Source of the DNA: Acidobacteriota bacterium
GTDB taxonomy: Bacteria; Acidobacteriota; UBA6911
Direction: 5' to 3'
DNA: 47,808 bases
Assembly: GCA_012719455.1 (NCBI GenBank)
Contig: JAAYAJ010000073.1
Span: 1-47,808 of the forward strand
The translations under genes were made by a program, and so were the position numbers. Positions 32,689-42,456 of this stretch are shown piece by piece. Below the pieces are notes generated by a model. It ran no database searches. It was not told the origin of the DNA and was given only the letters and a program-made list of their open reading frames with translations. The first letter of the stretch is position 1. Each line of letters begins with the position of its first letter.

Positions 32689-34236
32689 ATGTCGAACATT
32701 ATTGCGCAGATGATCGAGCAGATCAGCAAGGATAAGAACGTCGATCCCCAAATCGTCATTGCTGCGCTCGAAGACGCGATGGTGGCCGCGGCCCGAAAAT
32801 TCTACAAAACCGCCGAGGACATCCACGCGCGCTTCGACGAGGAAACAGGCATAGTGGAGATCTTCGCTGTCAGGCGCGTGGTGGAGACGGTAGAGGACCC
32901 CAACCTGGAGATTTCGCTCCAGGAAGCCAAGGAAATCGACGAGACACTGGAAATCGACAACACGGTTGAAATGCCCAAGCCCACGGACGTCCTGGGCCGG
33001 ATCTCCGCCCAGACCGCCAAGCAGGTCATCCTCCAGAAGGTGCGGGAGGCGGAACGACAGAACATCTACAACGAATACTCCGAAAAGATCGGCGAGATGG
33101 TCAACGGGGTGATCAAGCGTTTCGAGGGTCCGGACATCATCGTCGACATCGGTAAAACCGAAGCGATCCTCCCGATGCGGGAACAGTCGCGGGCGGACGC
33201 CTACAAGCAGGGGGAACGGGTGCGTGCCGTGATCACGCGCGTGCTCCCCGTAGCCAGGGGGCCGCAGGTCATCCTGTCGCGCACCGACCCGCAGATCCTG
33301 GTGCGCCTGTTCGAGATGGAGATCCCGGAAATCTACGACGGGACGATCGTGATCAAGAGCGCGGTACACGAGGCGGGGGACCGCGCCAAGGTGGCCGTCG
33401 CCTCCACGGACCGCGACGTCGACCCGGTCGGCGCCTGCGTCGGGATGAAGGGGTCGCGCATCAACTCGGTCATCCGCGAATTGCGGGGAGAGAAGATCGA
33501 CATCGTCCAGTGGTCGGAGGACATCGCCCAGTACGCGGCCAACGCCCTGAACCCGGCGAAGATCTCCAAGGTCCTCATCATCGACGCCGCCGAAAAACGG
33601 ATGGAAGTGATCGTCGAGGAGAAACAGCAGTCGCTGGCCATCGGCAAGAAGGGGCAGAACGTGCGCCTGGCCTCGCGCCTGATCGGCTGGCAGATCGACG
33701 TCAAGAGCGAGGAGCAAAAGAAGCAGGAGGTGCTCGGCATCATGGAGTCGTTGACCTCCTCCTCCACCTCCCTGTCCGAACTCGAGGGGATCAGCGATCG
33801 GATCATCGCCAGCCTGCGCGAGGCGGGGATCGAAAACGTCGAACGTATCCTCGAGCTGGATGAGGCGGGGCTTCGGGAAATCCCGGGGATCGGCGAGAAG
33901 ACCGCGGCCAGGATCATGGAAGTGGCCCACGACCTCTTTGAAGAGGTGGAAATCGAGGTCCCCGAGGGGGTTGAATTGCCTACGGCAATAGCGGCGGTCG
34001 AGGAAGAGACCACGGCGGAAACGGACGAGCCACAGGCGGAGGAACAGGAGCCGGAACCCCCGGTGGACGCGGAAGCCCCGGTCGTGGAAGAGACCCCGGC
34101 GGAAGCAGATGAGCCGCAGGCGGGGGAACAGGAGCTGGAGCCCCCGGCGGTCGAGGAAGAGACCACGGCGGAAGCCGAAGGGGGGGAACGCCCGGCGGAA
34201 ACGGAAACTCAGCCGGAAGAGGATGCCGCCGAATAA
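32689..34236 (+). CDS. nusA: Transcription termination/antitermination factor NusA
   Basis: Binds RNA polymerase and promotes pausing, termination or antitermination. The 515 residues contain the N-terminal domain, S1 (MVNGVIKRFEGPDIIVDIGK), KH1 and KH2 (VGACVGMKGSRINSVIREL, AIGKKGQNVRLASRL) and a helix-hairpin-helix segment (LREIPGIGEKTAARI, about 400-415). The last 80 residues are a very acidic Glu/Pro/Ala tail with internal repeats instead of the usual AR domains. rimP ends 3 bases upstream. A gap of 119 bases separates it from infB, where many bacteria carry ylxR; no ylxR is seen. Confidence 0.96.
   Translation: MSNIIAQMIEQISKDKNVDPQIVIAALEDAMVAAARKFYKTAEDIHARFDEETGIVEIFAVRRVVETVEDPNLEISLQEAKEIDETLEIDNTVEMPKPTDVLGRISAQTAKQVILQKVREAERQNIYNEYSEKIGEMVNGVIKRFEGPDIIVDIGKTEAILPMREQSRADAYKQGERVRAVITRVLPVARGPQVILSRTDPQILVRLFEMEIPEIYDGTIVIKSAVHEAGDRAKVAVASTDRDVDPVGACVGMKGSRINSVIRELRGEKIDIVQWSEDIAQYAANALNPAKISKVLIIDAAEKRMEVIVEEKQQSLAIGKKGQNVRLASRLIGWQIDVKSEEQKKQEVLGIMESLTSSSTSLSELEGISDRIIASLREAGIENVERILELDEAGLREIPGIGEKTAARIMEVAHDLFEEVEIEVPEGVELPTAIAAVEEETTAETDEPQAEEQEPEPPVDAEAPVVEETPAEADEPQAGEQELEPPAVEEETTAEAEGGERPAETETQPEEDAAE
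33997..34200 (+). repeat. In-frame repeats coding the NusA acidic tail
   Basis: The block V-E-E-E-T-T-A-E followed by DEPQAEEQE-x-EPP recurs. Copies begin at 33997, 34081 and 34150, the second and third slightly diverged, the last truncated. At DNA level GTCGAGGAAGAGACC is kept. All spacings are multiples of three. Confidence 0.75.
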
Positions 34237-34355
34237 GGTTGTTCCGGGTGGAGTACAACAGCCCGCCCTTGCAGCATACCGGCGTTCTGTTGCAGAATTC
34301 TAGGTTGATTTGAAAATATCGCCGCAAGGCGGACGAGGCCGAGGTCTTTGCGCAC

Positions 34356-37184
34356 ATGGATAAAATAACCGTCGCGGAACTGGCGACAGAATGTTCGGTA
34401 AAAAATCAGGTCGTCCTCGCTGAACTCAAGCGGATGGGACTGTATGTTTTTTCACCGACCGCCACCATCGACGCCGGCTTCGCGGAAACCATCCGGAAGA
34501 AGATCTTCTCCCAGCGCGAAGCCGAAGCCGCAAAGGCCCTCGAGGCGGAAAAGAAGAAGGAGTCCGACCGAAAGACCGCCGCGGGGAAGAAGAAAGCAGC
34601 CAGCAAGCCGGCCGCCAAGAAGCCGGCAGCCAAGAAGCCCGCAGCCAAGAAGTCGGCGGCTGAGAAGTCAGCGGCTGAGAAGCCGGCCGCCAAGAAGGCC
34701 GCGCCCAAGCCCGCCGCACCGCGCAAGGCGCGCAAAAGCCCGCAACCGGTTCCCGAGGTAAAACCGGAGGAGGAGGCCCCCAAGGTCTCCCTCGCCCCCC
34801 GCAAGGGGCGCAAGTATTACGACCGGGAAACGGACGAACTGGTGGATGTGACCGAAGTCAAGCCGGAGGAGGAGGCGCCGAAAACGGAAGAAACGCCTGC
34901 ACCTGCGGCGGAAGCGATGGAAGAAACGGCTCCCGCGCCGACGCCTCCGGAGGCGGAAGCTGCGGATCATCCGGCCCCGGCTGAAGCACCGGCGCCTGCG
35001 GTCGTCGCCCCAGAGAAACCGGCCAAGGAAGAAGAGACCCCGCTCGAACCGTGGTTCCTCCCCCCGAAACCGGCTCCCAAGCCCGCTCCCAAGCCGGCGC
35101 CCGAAAGCGCGCCCCCTGCGACGGCCAAAGAAGCCCAAACGGCCGAGGCCGCGCCAGGCGCCACGCAGGGCACCGGGGCGGTGACCATCAAGAAGATCGT
35201 CGTACCGAAGACCAAAACCAAGATCCTCATGCGGACCAGCGCCGAAAAAACGGTCACCCCCGAAGCCCCCAGCCGTGTCCTCAAGGGACTGCGTGACACC
35301 AGGCCCGCCTTCTCAAAGCCGGGCGCACCCAAGAGGCTGGTCCGGAAGCGGCGGTCGGAGAGGACGCCGGCCCCCGAAAGGGTCGCCAAGGTCGTGGATT
35401 TGCCGCGCCCGCCCGCCAACCCGGAAGATTACAAGCCGATGACCATCACCGAAGGAGTCACCATCAAGGAGCTGGCGGAGAAAATGGACATCAAGTCCAA
35501 GTACATCATCCAAAAGCTCATTTCCAAGGGAATCCTGGCCTCCATCAACCAGACGCTGGATGTCGAAGCCGCCAGGGAGGTGTGCGCCGAATTCGGGTTC
35601 CGGGCCGACGTCATCAGCTTCGAGGAAGAGGCGGTATCCAAGCAGGAAGTGCCCGACAACATAGAAGACTACGTCGCGCGCCCCCCCGTCGTCACCATCA
35701 TGGGGCACGTGGACCACGGTAAGACTTCGCTGCTGGACGCCATCCGTGAAACCAACGTGCAGGCATCGGAAGCGGGGGGAATCACCCAGCACATCGGCGC
35801 CTACCAGGTGGCGATCAATGATCGCAACATCTCCTTCCTCGACACCCCGGGGCACGAGGCCTTCACCATGATGCGCTCCCGCGGGGCCCAGGCGACGGAC
35901 ATCGTCGTGCTGGTCGTCGCCGCCGACGACGGCGTGATGCCTCAGACGATCGAGGCGATCCACCACGCCCGGGCGGCCAGCGTCCCCCTCATCGTGGCCG
36001 TCAACAAGATCGACAAGCCGGGGGCCCAGATCGACCGGGTGAAGCAGGCCCTGGCAGACCAGGGGTTGCTCGCCGAGGACTGGGGCGGGGACACTGTCAT
36101 GGTCCCGGTGTCAGCCAAGCAGAAGACCAACATCGATCTGCTGCTGGAGATGATCCTCCTGGTTGCGGACATGAAGGACCTCAAGGCCAACCCCAAGCGG
36201 CTGGCGTCGGGGGTGGTGCTCGAGGCCAAGATCGACAAGGGGCGCGGGTGCGTCGCGACGGTCCTGGTCCAGAACGGCACCCTCCGGCTGGGGGACAACG
36301 TCGTTGCGGGCTCTGTCCACGGGCGCGTGCGCGCCTTGATCAACGACCGCGGCCGCCACCTCGATTCCGCCGGGCCCTCCGTCCCAGTCGAGATTCAGGG
36401 GCTGCAGGAGGTCCCGATGGCGGGTGACCTCATCCAGGTGTTCGAGGACGCAGCCAAGGCGCGCCAGGTCGTGGAATACCGCAAGGCCAAGGACCGCGAA
36501 CAGTCGCTGCAGAAATCGGCCCGCCTGTCGCTGCAGGCCCTGTACGAACAGATGCGCGAGGGAACGGTCAAGGAACTCCCCCTCATCATCAAGGCGGACG
36601 TCCAGGGTTCGGTGGAAGTAGCCTGCGAGATGCTCAACAAGCTGGGGACGGAAAAGGCCAAGGTGAAGATCCTCCACAGCGGCGCGGGGGCGGTGACCGA
36701 GACCGACGTGCTGCTGGCCTCCGCCTCCAACGCCATCGTCATCGGGTTCAACGTGCGCCCGGTGCCCAAGGCGCAGGAACTGGCCGACACCGAGGGGGTG
36801 GAAATCCGGCTCTACACCGTGATATACAACCTGACCAACGACATCAAGGCCGCGATGATCGGGATCCTGGAAAAGACGTCCCAGGAGAAACATCTGGGTC
36901 GGGCCGAGGTCCGGGACACCTTCCGGGTCCCCAAGTTCGGCGTCATCGCAGGATCCTACGTCGTCGATGGCATCATCCGCCGCAATTCGGAGGCGCGCCT
37001 GCTCCGGGACAACGCGGTGGTTCACGAAGGGAAGATCGCCTCGCTGCGACGTTTCAAGGATGACGTTACGGAGGTCAAGTCGGGGTTCGAGTGCGGCATC
37101 GGGTTCGAGCACTTCTCCGACGTCAAGGTGGGTGATATCATCGAAGCGTACGTCATCGAGAAGGTCCAGCCGACTTCTCTGTAA
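34356..37184 (+). CDS. infB: Translation initiation factor IF-2
   Basis: GTPase that places initiator tRNA on the ribosome; 942 residues. An IF2_N domain (1-50) comes first, then a long low-complexity Lys/Ala/Pro and Glu/Pro region (60-330), a second IF2_N domain (about 363-415), and the GTPase with GHVDHGKT (450-457), DTPGHE (496-501) and NKID (550-553). Domains II, III and the C-terminal initiator-tRNA domain follow and end at about 940. Only a distant GAGG precedes the ATG. The linker contains a six-copy 15-base repeat. Nothing in the catalytic parts is unusual. Confidence 0.97.
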   Translation: MDKITVAELATECSVKNQVVLAELKRMGLYVFSPTATIDAGFAETIRKKIFSQREAEAAKALEAEKKKESDRKTAAGKKKAASKPAAKKPAAKKPAAKKSAAEKSAAEKPAAKKAAPKPAAPRKARKSPQPVPEVKPEEEAPKVSLAPRKGRKYYDRETDELVDVTEVKPEEEAPKTEETPAPAAEAMEETAPAPTPPEAEAADHPAPAEAPAPAVVAPEKPAKEEETPLEPWFLPPKPAPKPAPKPAPESAPPATAKEAQTAEAAPGATQGTGAVTIKKIVVPKTKTKILMRTSAEKTVTPEAPSRVLKGLRDTRPAFSKPGAPKRLVRKRRSERTPAPERVAKVVDLPRPPANPEDYKPMTITEGVTIKELAEKMDIKSKYIIQKLISKGILASINQTLDVEAAREVCAEFGFRADVISFEEEAVSKQEVPDNIEDYVARPPVVTIMGHVDHGKTSLLDAIRETNVQASEAGGITQHIGAYQVAINDRNISFLDTPGHEAFTMMRSRGAQATDIVVLVVAADDGVMPQTIEAIHHARAASVPLIVAVNKIDKPGAQIDRVKQALADQGLLAEDWGGDTVMVPVSAKQKTNIDLLLEMILLVADMKDLKANPKRLASGVVLEAKIDKGRGCVATVLVQNGTLRLGDNVVAGSVHGRVRALINDRGRHLDSAGPSVPVEIQGLQEVPMAGDLIQVFEDAAKARQVVEYRKAKDREQSLQKSARLSLQALYEQMREGTVKELPLIIKADVQGSVEVACEMLNKLGTEKAKVKILHSGAGAVTETDVLLASASNAIVIGFNVRPVPKAQELADTEGVEIRLYTVIYNLTNDIKAAMIGILEKTSQEKHLGRAEVRDTFRVPKFGVIAGSYVVDGIIRRNSEARLLRDNAVVHEGKIASLRRFKDDVTEVKSGFECGIGFEHFSDVKVGDIIEAYVIEKVQPTSL
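34605..34694 (+). repeat. 15-bp tandem repeat in the IF-2 linker
   Basis: Six in-frame copies of a 15-base unit coding K-[PS]-A-A-[KE], from AAGCCGGCCGCCAAG onward. The first three units are nearly identical and the fourth and fifth have changed to SAAE. Such Lys/Ala linkers are flexible and vary in length between strains. Confidence 0.85.
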
Positions 37185-37229
37185 CGGACCGCCGACGCCC
37201 GACGCCGGGTGTCGGCTGCCACGAGACCC

Positions 37230-37517
37230 ATGCCCATTGCCTTCTGCACGCTGGAAATCCATCTTCCTTACGCCCGTTCGCTGAAGGACAAGCGCCGGGT
37301 TCTGCGTCAAGCCCAGGACCGGCTCCGGGGCCGGTCGAATTTTTCGATCGCCGAAGTAGCGCACCAGGAGCTGTGGCAACGGGCGCGGCTGGAAGCCGTG
37401 ACGGTCGCGGCGGATTACGCGACCCTCGAACGGGTCGCCGGGAAGTTCGTGAGGGAGGCGGAGGATATCCTCGGGGACCTGATCGTCGACTGCCAAGTAA
37501 CTTATTTGGAGCCTTGA
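37230..37517 (+). CDS. DUF503 (YlxP-like) protein
   Basis: A 95-residue protein with the family layout: [27 protein letters not shown] and a C-terminal [18 protein letters not shown]503/YlxP genes lie between infB and rbfA in many bacteria and are linked with ribosome biogenesis by context only. The ATG at 37230 is chosen because the family starts there; a GTG at 37209 is also in frame. Only weak purine-rich sequence precedes it. rbfA follows after 7 bases. Confidence 0.85.
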   Translation: MPIAFCTLEIHLPYARSLKDKRRVLRQAQDRLRGRSNFSIAEVAHQELWQRARLEAVTVAADYATLERVAGKFVREAEDILGDLIVDCQVTYLEP

Positions 37518-37524
37518 AGCGCCT

Positions 37525-37881
37525 ATGCAGCCATCGAGACGGCCCCAACGACTGGGGCTGCAAATTCAACACGAAATCAGCCTGATGTTGTCCCGCAACA
37601 TGAAGGACCGGCGCATCGGGTTCGTAACGGTCACCGGGGTCACGCTGACCCCGGACCTCAAGCACGCCCGTGTCTTCATCTCCACAATGGGGTCCAAGGA
37701 AGAAAAGACCGTCTCGCTGAAAACCCTGAATCACGCCACGGGATGGATCCGGCGCGAGCTCGGCCAGAGGATCCGCACCCGCTTCGTACCCGAGCTCACC
37801 TTCCTGATCGACAACTCGCAGGAGTACGGGGAGCGCATCGACCGGCTGCTCGACGAGATCCATGGAAAAGACAATGAATAG
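37525..37881 (+). CDS. rbfA: Ribosome-binding factor A
   Basis: A KH-like cold-shock factor needed for late 30S maturation; 118 residues. Landmarks are [14 protein letters not shown], the [20 protein letters not shown] strand-turn-strand and ARVFISTMG, ending with a [11 protein letters not shown] helix. It lies in the usual place between DUF503 and truB. Its last codons overlap the truB start region by about 20 bases, or 8 if the later truB ATG is used. Confidence 0.94.
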   Translation: MQPSRRPQRLGLQIQHEISLMLSRNMKDRRIGFVTVTGVTLTPDLKHARVFISTMGSKEEKTVSLKTLNHATGWIRRELGQRIRTRFVPELTFLIDNSQEYGERIDRLLDEIHGKDNE

Positions 37882-38812
37882 CCCGGACGGCGTCCTCATC
37901 ATCGACAAACCCGCCGGCTGGACGTCGCACGACGTAGTGGCCAAGATTCGCAACCTGACCCGGGTCCGGAAGGTGGGGCACACGGGGACACTGGATCCCT
38001 TCGCCACGGGAGTGTTGCCGTTGACGTTGGGTCGTGCCACCCGCCTCACCAACTATTTCCAGGCGTCCGACAAGATCTACCGGGGTGTCATGCGCTTCGG
38101 CTTCGCCACCGACACCTACGATGTGGACGGCCGCCCCCTGGGCGAGGACACCCGCCCGGAGCTGGATCGCGGCCGGCTCGAGGAAATCTTCGGCCGCTAC
38201 CAGGGAACCCTGCAGCAAACCCTCCCCCCCTTCTCGGCCAAGAAATTCAAGGGGAAGCCCCTGTACGCCTACGCGCGGGCGGGGGTCGAGGTCAGCCCCC
38301 CGACCAAGGAAGTCACCATCCACGCACTCGAGCTCATCGCCGTCGACGGCTGCGAGGCGGAGTTCGAACTCTCCTGCTCCGCCGGCACCTATGCCCGCAG
38401 CCTGGCGCACGACATTGGGGCGGAATACGGCTGCGGCGCGCACCTCGTACGCCTGCGCCGCACCAAAAGCGGCGAGTTTCCCATCGAGGCCGCCGTCGCG
38501 CTGGGCACAGGAACGGGAGAGGGGCTGGAATACCACCCGCGCGATTTCTTCCTCGGCCACCTCCTTCCCCTCGGGAGCCTGCTCCCGGAAATCCCAGCCA
38601 TCGTCATCTCCGACGGCGACCGAAACAAGCTCCTGCACGGGATGGACCTGAACCTGCTGACCTCCGACTGGGAGGCGGAGACGTTGCGCCTGGTCGATAC
38701 GTCCGGAGACCTCGTCGCCCTGGGGCGCCGGGTCCAGTCCTTCGACCCAGCCGTCAGCCAGCCAGCCCGCTGGGTCAGGGTGCATCCCACGGTGGTGCTC
38801 GCCGGCAAGTGA
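37862..38812 (+). CDS. truB: tRNA pseudouridine-55 synthase
   Basis: Converts U55 to pseudouridine in the T loop of tRNAs; 316 residues. The catalytic aspartate D45 is in [15 protein letters not shown], preceded by [31 protein letters not shown] and a C-terminal PUA-like region follow. The start may be 37862 or the ATG at 37874; both overlap rbfA, so translation is coupled. It is the last gene of the operon, closed by an 11-base dyad shared with the convergent ComEA-like gene. Confidence 0.95.
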   Translation: MEKTMNSPDGVLIIDKPAGWTSHDVVAKIRNLTRVRKVGHTGTLDPFATGVLPLTLGRATRLTNYFQASDKIYRGVMRFGFATDTYDVDGRPLGEDTRPELDRGRLEEIFGRYQGTLQQTLPPFSAKKFKGKPLYAYARAGVEVSPPTKEVTIHALELIAVDGCEAEFELSCSAGTYARSLAHDIGAEYGCGAHLVRLRRTKSGEFPIEAAVALGTGTGEGLEYHPRDFFLGHLLPLGSLLPEIPAIVISDGDRNKLLHGMDLNLLTSDWEAETLRLVDTSGDLVALGRRVQSFDPAVSQPARWVRVHPTVVLAGK

Positions 38813-38816
38813 ACCA

Positions 38817-38850
38817 ATTGGCGCCCGGCCGGGCAGGGTCGGGCGCCAAT
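38817..38850. terminator. Bidirectional hairpin between truB and the ComEA-like gene
   Basis: A perfect 11-base inverted repeat: ATTGGCGCCCG (38817-38827) and CGGGCGCCAAT (38840-38850), with a 12-base loop, filling the 40 bases between two convergent stops. No T-run follows, but the placement strongly suggests a two-way terminator. Confidence 0.65.
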
Positions 38851-38852
38851 CA

Positions 38853-39176
38853 CTAGACGGTCAACCGGTCCTTGATCTTCAGAAACTTCTTTTCCCCTAA
38901 CCCCTTGACGTTCATCAGTTCCTCGATGCGCTGGAACTTCCCCACCCTGCTCCGGTGCTCGATGATGCTTTTGGCCATCGCGGGACCGATCCCGGGGAGC
39001 GACTCGAGCTGATCGGCCGTCGCCGAATTGAGGTTGATCTTGGCCGCCGATGCGGCCGCCGCGGCAGCCTGGTCCGAGGACGCGGGAGCCTTCTGGGCCA
39101 GGAGCGAAACCGAGCCGAAAACCATGCAAAGCGAGAACGCCAGAACGCAGACGATACCCATCCGGTAAGACTTCAT
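38853..39176 (-). CDS. Secreted ComEA-like helix-hairpin-helix protein
   Basis: A 107-residue protein with a signal peptide (KSYRMGIVCVLAFSLCMVFG, likely cleaved after LLAQ-like sequence near 28), an Ala-rich linker and a double helix-hairpin-helix domain, INLNSATADQLESLPGIGPA and LMNVKGLGEKKFLKIKDRL. This is the DNA-binding half of ComEA, the periplasmic DNA receptor for uptake. It is present alone without comEC, so a role in competence is only possible. The start has AAGGAGGAG directly upstream. Confidence 0.88.
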   Translation of the reverse strand: MKSYRMGIVCVLAFSLCMVFGSVSLLAQKAPASSDQAAAAAASAAKINLNSATADQLESLPGIGPAMAKSIIEHRSRVGKFQRIEELMNVKGLGEKKFLKIKDRLTV

Positions 39177-39375
39177 AAAATCTCCTCCTTGGAGAGTGAT
39201 CAGTTTCCCTTTTGCTTATCTAATGAACCGGGGCGCTTTTGAGCCAAAAAAATGCGGTGCGCACCCCCGCCTCCCCGGGGCGCCGGCGCGGGCGCCGCCG
39301 GGCGCGATGCTGGTAAGCGCCTGTCGCCTGTGCCATAATGGCTTATGCCATCTGTCTAAAAAGGAACCTCTGCCT

Positions 39376-41415
39376 ATGAATTCCGGGCTCTTTCAAAACG
39401 TTCACCCTTCCCGTTTCGTTCCAGCTTGCCTGCTGGCCGCGTGGGTGTGGCTCGCACCGCAGGCCCCGGCCGCGCAGCCCATCGACCTGGACGCCAAGCT
39501 GGCCGAAGAGGCGCCGGCTGAAACGGGGGAGAAGGCGGAGGCGCCCCCCGCCAGCCTGGCCCTCAGCTACTACCACTATTCCCTGGCCCAGTGGTACGAC
39601 AACAACGGGAACCCGCGCCGGGCGCTCGCCGAGATGAAGCAGGCACTGGAGCACAACCCCGGCAGCGGCGCCGTCCACATGGAAATGGCCATGCTGCTGG
39701 GAAAGACGGGGAGTCTCGGGGAAGCGATCGCCTACGCCGAAAAGGCGGCGCGCCTCGACCCCACCAACCCCGACCCCCGGTGGCTGCTGGCCAATATCTA
39801 CCTGCGCCCCTCCGAGCGGGGTCCCAGAGCGCAGGAATGGCTCGCCAAGGCGGCGGTGGAACTGGAAGCCCTGAAACAGCTGACGCCCCAGGACGAGCGG
39901 GTTCATTATCTGCTGGGCTCAGTCTACTTCCAGCTCAGGGAACCGGAAAAGGCGATCGCCGCCTACGAGCAGTACCAGCGTCTCCCCGGCGTCGGCGGCC
40001 TCGGATACCGGGCCATCGCCAAATACCACGAAGAGGCCGGGAATCTCGAAAAGGCGCTCGAAGCCATGACCCGGGCGATCCAGGTCGAACCCAATTCCCC
40101 CGAGGGGCTCATGCAGCTGGGGAGTCTTTACGCCAAGGCAGGAGAGAACCGGAAGTCGGCCGAGGCCTTCCAGACGCTCCTGGATCTCACGGGGCACAAC
40201 CCGCCGGTGATCCGCAGCCTGGCCGAGGCGTTGTTCAACGACGGGGAATACGCCGAGACGATACGCATCCTCGAAGAACTCGCCGAGAAGACGCCGCCCG
40301 ACCGGAATTCGCGCATCCTCCTCGGCCGCGCCCAGCTCGAATCGGGCGCGCATGCCGACGCCATCCGGACCTTCGAGGCGCTCCTCGCCCCGCTCCCCGG
40401 GGACACGGAAGCACGCTTTTACCTCGGGCGCGCCTTGGCCGAGACCGGCCGCTACCGGGAGGCCGTGCGCCACTTCTCCGACCTGGTCCGCGAAACCGCG
40501 GGGGACGAGCGGGAGGGTCCCAACCGCACCCTCTTCCGGCATAACCTGGCCGCCCTCTACCTGGAAATCGGCGAGCATGACAACGCGATCCTCCTCTACC
40601 GCGAGCTGGCCGAGGAGGACCCCAGGGCCAACATCCAGCTCCTGAACGCCTACCGGATCAGCCGGCGCTTCGACGAAGCGCTCCAGCTCGGGCAGCGGCT
40701 CCTGGACGAGGATCCGGACAACATCCAGGCAGGCATCCTCCACGCCCTGGTGCTTGGGGAGGTGGGGCAGACCTCCAAGGGGGTCGAGGCACTCAACCGG
40801 ATGCTCGCGTCCCACCCGGGCAACCTCGACATTATTGTCAACCTGAGCCAGTTGCACATGGACGCCCGCCGCTTCGATGAGGCCGAGCGGATCCTGCTGC
40901 GGGCGGAAAGCGTGAACCCGGAGGCCGACGACAGGCTCAAGTTCCAGCGGGCGGCGGTATACGAGCGGAGCAAGGACTACGATCGCGCGGAATCCCTGTT
41001 CAAGGAACTCCTGGCCCGGAACCCGGAAAACGCAATGGTCCTGAACTACCTGGGCTACATGCTGGCCGACCGCGGGGTCCGGCTCGAGGAGGCGGTGCGT
41101 TACGTCAGGGGAGCCCTGGCCATCGAGCCCAACAACGGCGCTTACCTCGATTCGCTCGGCTGGGCCTTTTTCAAGCTCGAAGACCTGGAGCAAGCCGAGA
41201 AATATCTCCTGGAAGCCAAACGGATGGTGCAGAACGACCCCACCATCGACGAGCACCTGGGGGACCTCTACCACAAGCTCGGCGACCTGGACAAGGCGCT
41301 CGACTTCTACCGGAGCTCCGTTCGGATCGGGACCAACCCGGAGGAGGCCGAGAAGGTACGCCGAAAGCTGGAAAAGCTCGAACGGACCCAGCGCCGGAGA
41401 AAGTCCGCCCGGTGA
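39376..41415 (+). CDS. Exported tetratricopeptide-repeat protein
   Basis: A 679-residue protein with a signal peptide (hydrophobic PACLLAAWVWLAPQAPAAQP near 15-34) and at least fifteen TPR-type helix pairs from about residue 60 to the end; examples are GNPRRALAEMKQALEHNPGS, GSLGEAIAYAEKAARLDPTN and GDLDKALDFYRSSVRIGTNP. TPR arrays scaffold protein complexes; this one should lie in the periplasm. The ATG at 39376 has AAGGA 10 bases upstream, and a CATAAT box at about 39336 could belong to its promoter. The stop overlaps the ispE start (GTGA). Confidence 0.9.
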   Translation: MNSGLFQNVHPSRFVPACLLAAWVWLAPQAPAAQPIDLDAKLAEEAPAETGEKAEAPPASLALSYYHYSLAQWYDNNGNPRRALAEMKQALEHNPGSGAVHMEMAMLLGKTGSLGEAIAYAEKAARLDPTNPDPRWLLANIYLRPSERGPRAQEWLAKAAVELEALKQLTPQDERVHYLLGSVYFQLREPEKAIAAYEQYQRLPGVGGLGYRAIAKYHEEAGNLEKALEAMTRAIQVEPNSPEGLMQLGSLYAKAGENRKSAEAFQTLLDLTGHNPPVIRSLAEALFNDGEYAETIRILEELAEKTPPDRNSRILLGRAQLESGAHADAIRTFEALLAPLPGDTEARFYLGRALAETGRYREAVRHFSDLVRETAGDEREGPNRTLFRHNLAALYLEIGEHDNAILLYRELAEEDPRANIQLLNAYRISRRFDEALQLGQRLLDEDPDNIQAGILHALVLGEVGQTSKGVEALNRMLASHPGNLDIIVNLSQLHMDARRFDEAERILLRAESVNPEADDRLKFQRAAVYERSKDYDRAESLFKELLARNPENAMVLNYLGYMLADRGVRLEEAVRYVRGALAIEPNNGAYLDSLGWAFFKLEDLEQAEKYLLEAKRMVQNDPTIDEHLGDLYHKLGDLDKALDFYRSSVRIGTNPEEAEKVRRKLEKLERTQRRRKSAR

Positions 41416-42299
41416 CGATGCAGCCCCTGCGGATCCGCTCTTTCGCCAAGATCAACCTGGTCCTCGCCGTGCTGGGGCGGCGGCCGGACGGCTACCACGA
41501 CATTGAAACCGTGTTCCAGGCGATCGACCTCGCCGATGAAATCGAGTTCCGGGAGTGCGCCCGGATCAAGCTTCGGACCAAAAACCTCCCCGGAGTGGCG
41601 GAGGAGGAGAATCTCGCCTGGAAAGCCGCCGTGGCCTTCACGGCCCGTTTCGCCCCCGGGCGCGGGGTCGCCATGACGCTCGTCAAATCGATCCCGACCG
41701 GGGCCGGCCTGGGAGGGGGGAGCGGGAACGCCGCCGCCGTGCTCCTGGGGCTCCGCCGTTTCTGGCAGGTCGACGCACCCGATTCCGAACTCGCAGCGAT
41801 CGCCGGGGCTCTCGGTTCCGACGTCCCCTTCTTCCTGCACGGGGGAACAGCCCTGGGAACCGGCCGCGGCGAAATCCTCACCCCCCTCCCCTCGCCGGCG
41901 CGTGCGCACCTGGTGGTCATCCACCCCGGGGTCCACGTCCCCACCGGCGACGCCTACCGCTCCTTGAATTTGGGGTTGACTTCCGGGCGCCGGGACCATA
42001 GAATTCAGCGTTTCCGCAGCCGGATACAAGAGGGGAAGCCCCTCCCGGCCGGGATCTTTAATGATTTTGAGACTTCGATCCTGCCCGCTTATCCCCCTAT
42101 CCGGGAAGCGAAACTCTTCCTGGAGGCCAGGGGAGCGGCGGCGGTGCTGCTTTCGGGCAGCGGATCATCTGTCTTCGGATTCTTCCCAAGTGAGGAATCA
42201 GCATTCGCCGTCGCCCGGGAGAAAGCCGGGTCGGCCTGGCGGGTGTTTCCGGCGAGGACCCTTTCTCGAGCTGAGTACTTCCAAAGCATGTTCGGGTAG
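41412..42299 (+). CDS. ispE: 4-diphosphocytidyl-2-C-methyl-D-erythritol kinase
   Basis: GHMP kinase of the MEP isoprenoid route; 295 residues. Motifs are RSFAKINLVL with K13, the ATP loop PTGAGLGGGSGNAAA (95-109), and GSDVPFF with D137; LLSGSGSSVFG near the C-terminus is the third GHMP motif. The GTG at 41412 overlaps the TPR stop; an ATG at 41418 is equally plausible. The tRNA-Gln gene follows after 55 bases, an ordering seen in several Acidobacteriota. Confidence 0.94.
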   Translation: MTMQPLRIRSFAKINLVLAVLGRRPDGYHDIETVFQAIDLADEIEFRECARIKLRTKNLPGVAEEENLAWKAAVAFTARFAPGRGVAMTLVKSIPTGAGLGGGSGNAAAVLLGLRRFWQVDAPDSELAAIAGALGSDVPFFLHGGTALGTGRGEILTPLPSPARAHLVVIHPGVHVPTGDAYRSLNLGLTSGRRDHRIQRFRSRIQEGKPLPAGIFNDFETSILPAYPPIREAKLFLEARGAAAVLLSGSGSSVFGFFPSEESAFAVAREKAGSAWRVFPARTLSRAEYFQSMFG

Positions 42300-42354
42300 A
42301 CGCCGGGGCTTAAACGCGAATGGTCGTTCGTGTGCCTTTCGCCGCGGATATTGC

Positions 42355-42429
42355 TGGGGCGTCGTCAAGCGGTAAGACACAGGTCTTTGGCACCTGCATT
42401 CGGAGGTTCGAATCCTCCCGCCCCAGCCA
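42355..42429 (+). tRNA. trnQ: tRNA-Gln (anticodon TTG)
   Basis: A complete cloverleaf of 75 bases. The acceptor stem TGGGGCG (42355-42361) pairs with CGCCCCA (42419-42425); the discriminator is G and CCA is encoded. The anticodon arm CAGGT/ACCTG encloses the loop CTTTGGC, giving anticodon TTG (reads CAA, and CAG by wobble). The T arm GGAGG-TTCGAAT-CCTCC is perfect. It lies between ispE and prs. Confidence 0.97.
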
Positions 42430-42456
42430 TCTCGCGGAGCTTCCAGGAGAATATGG

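Noticed and set aside
34237-34355. ylxR or a ribosomal L7Ae-like gene between nusA and infB
   Set aside because: The gap is only 119 bases and no frame in it matches these families.
38853-39176. Competence (DNA uptake) locus
   Set aside because: A single ComEA-like protein without comEC, comF or pilus genes is not enough evidence.
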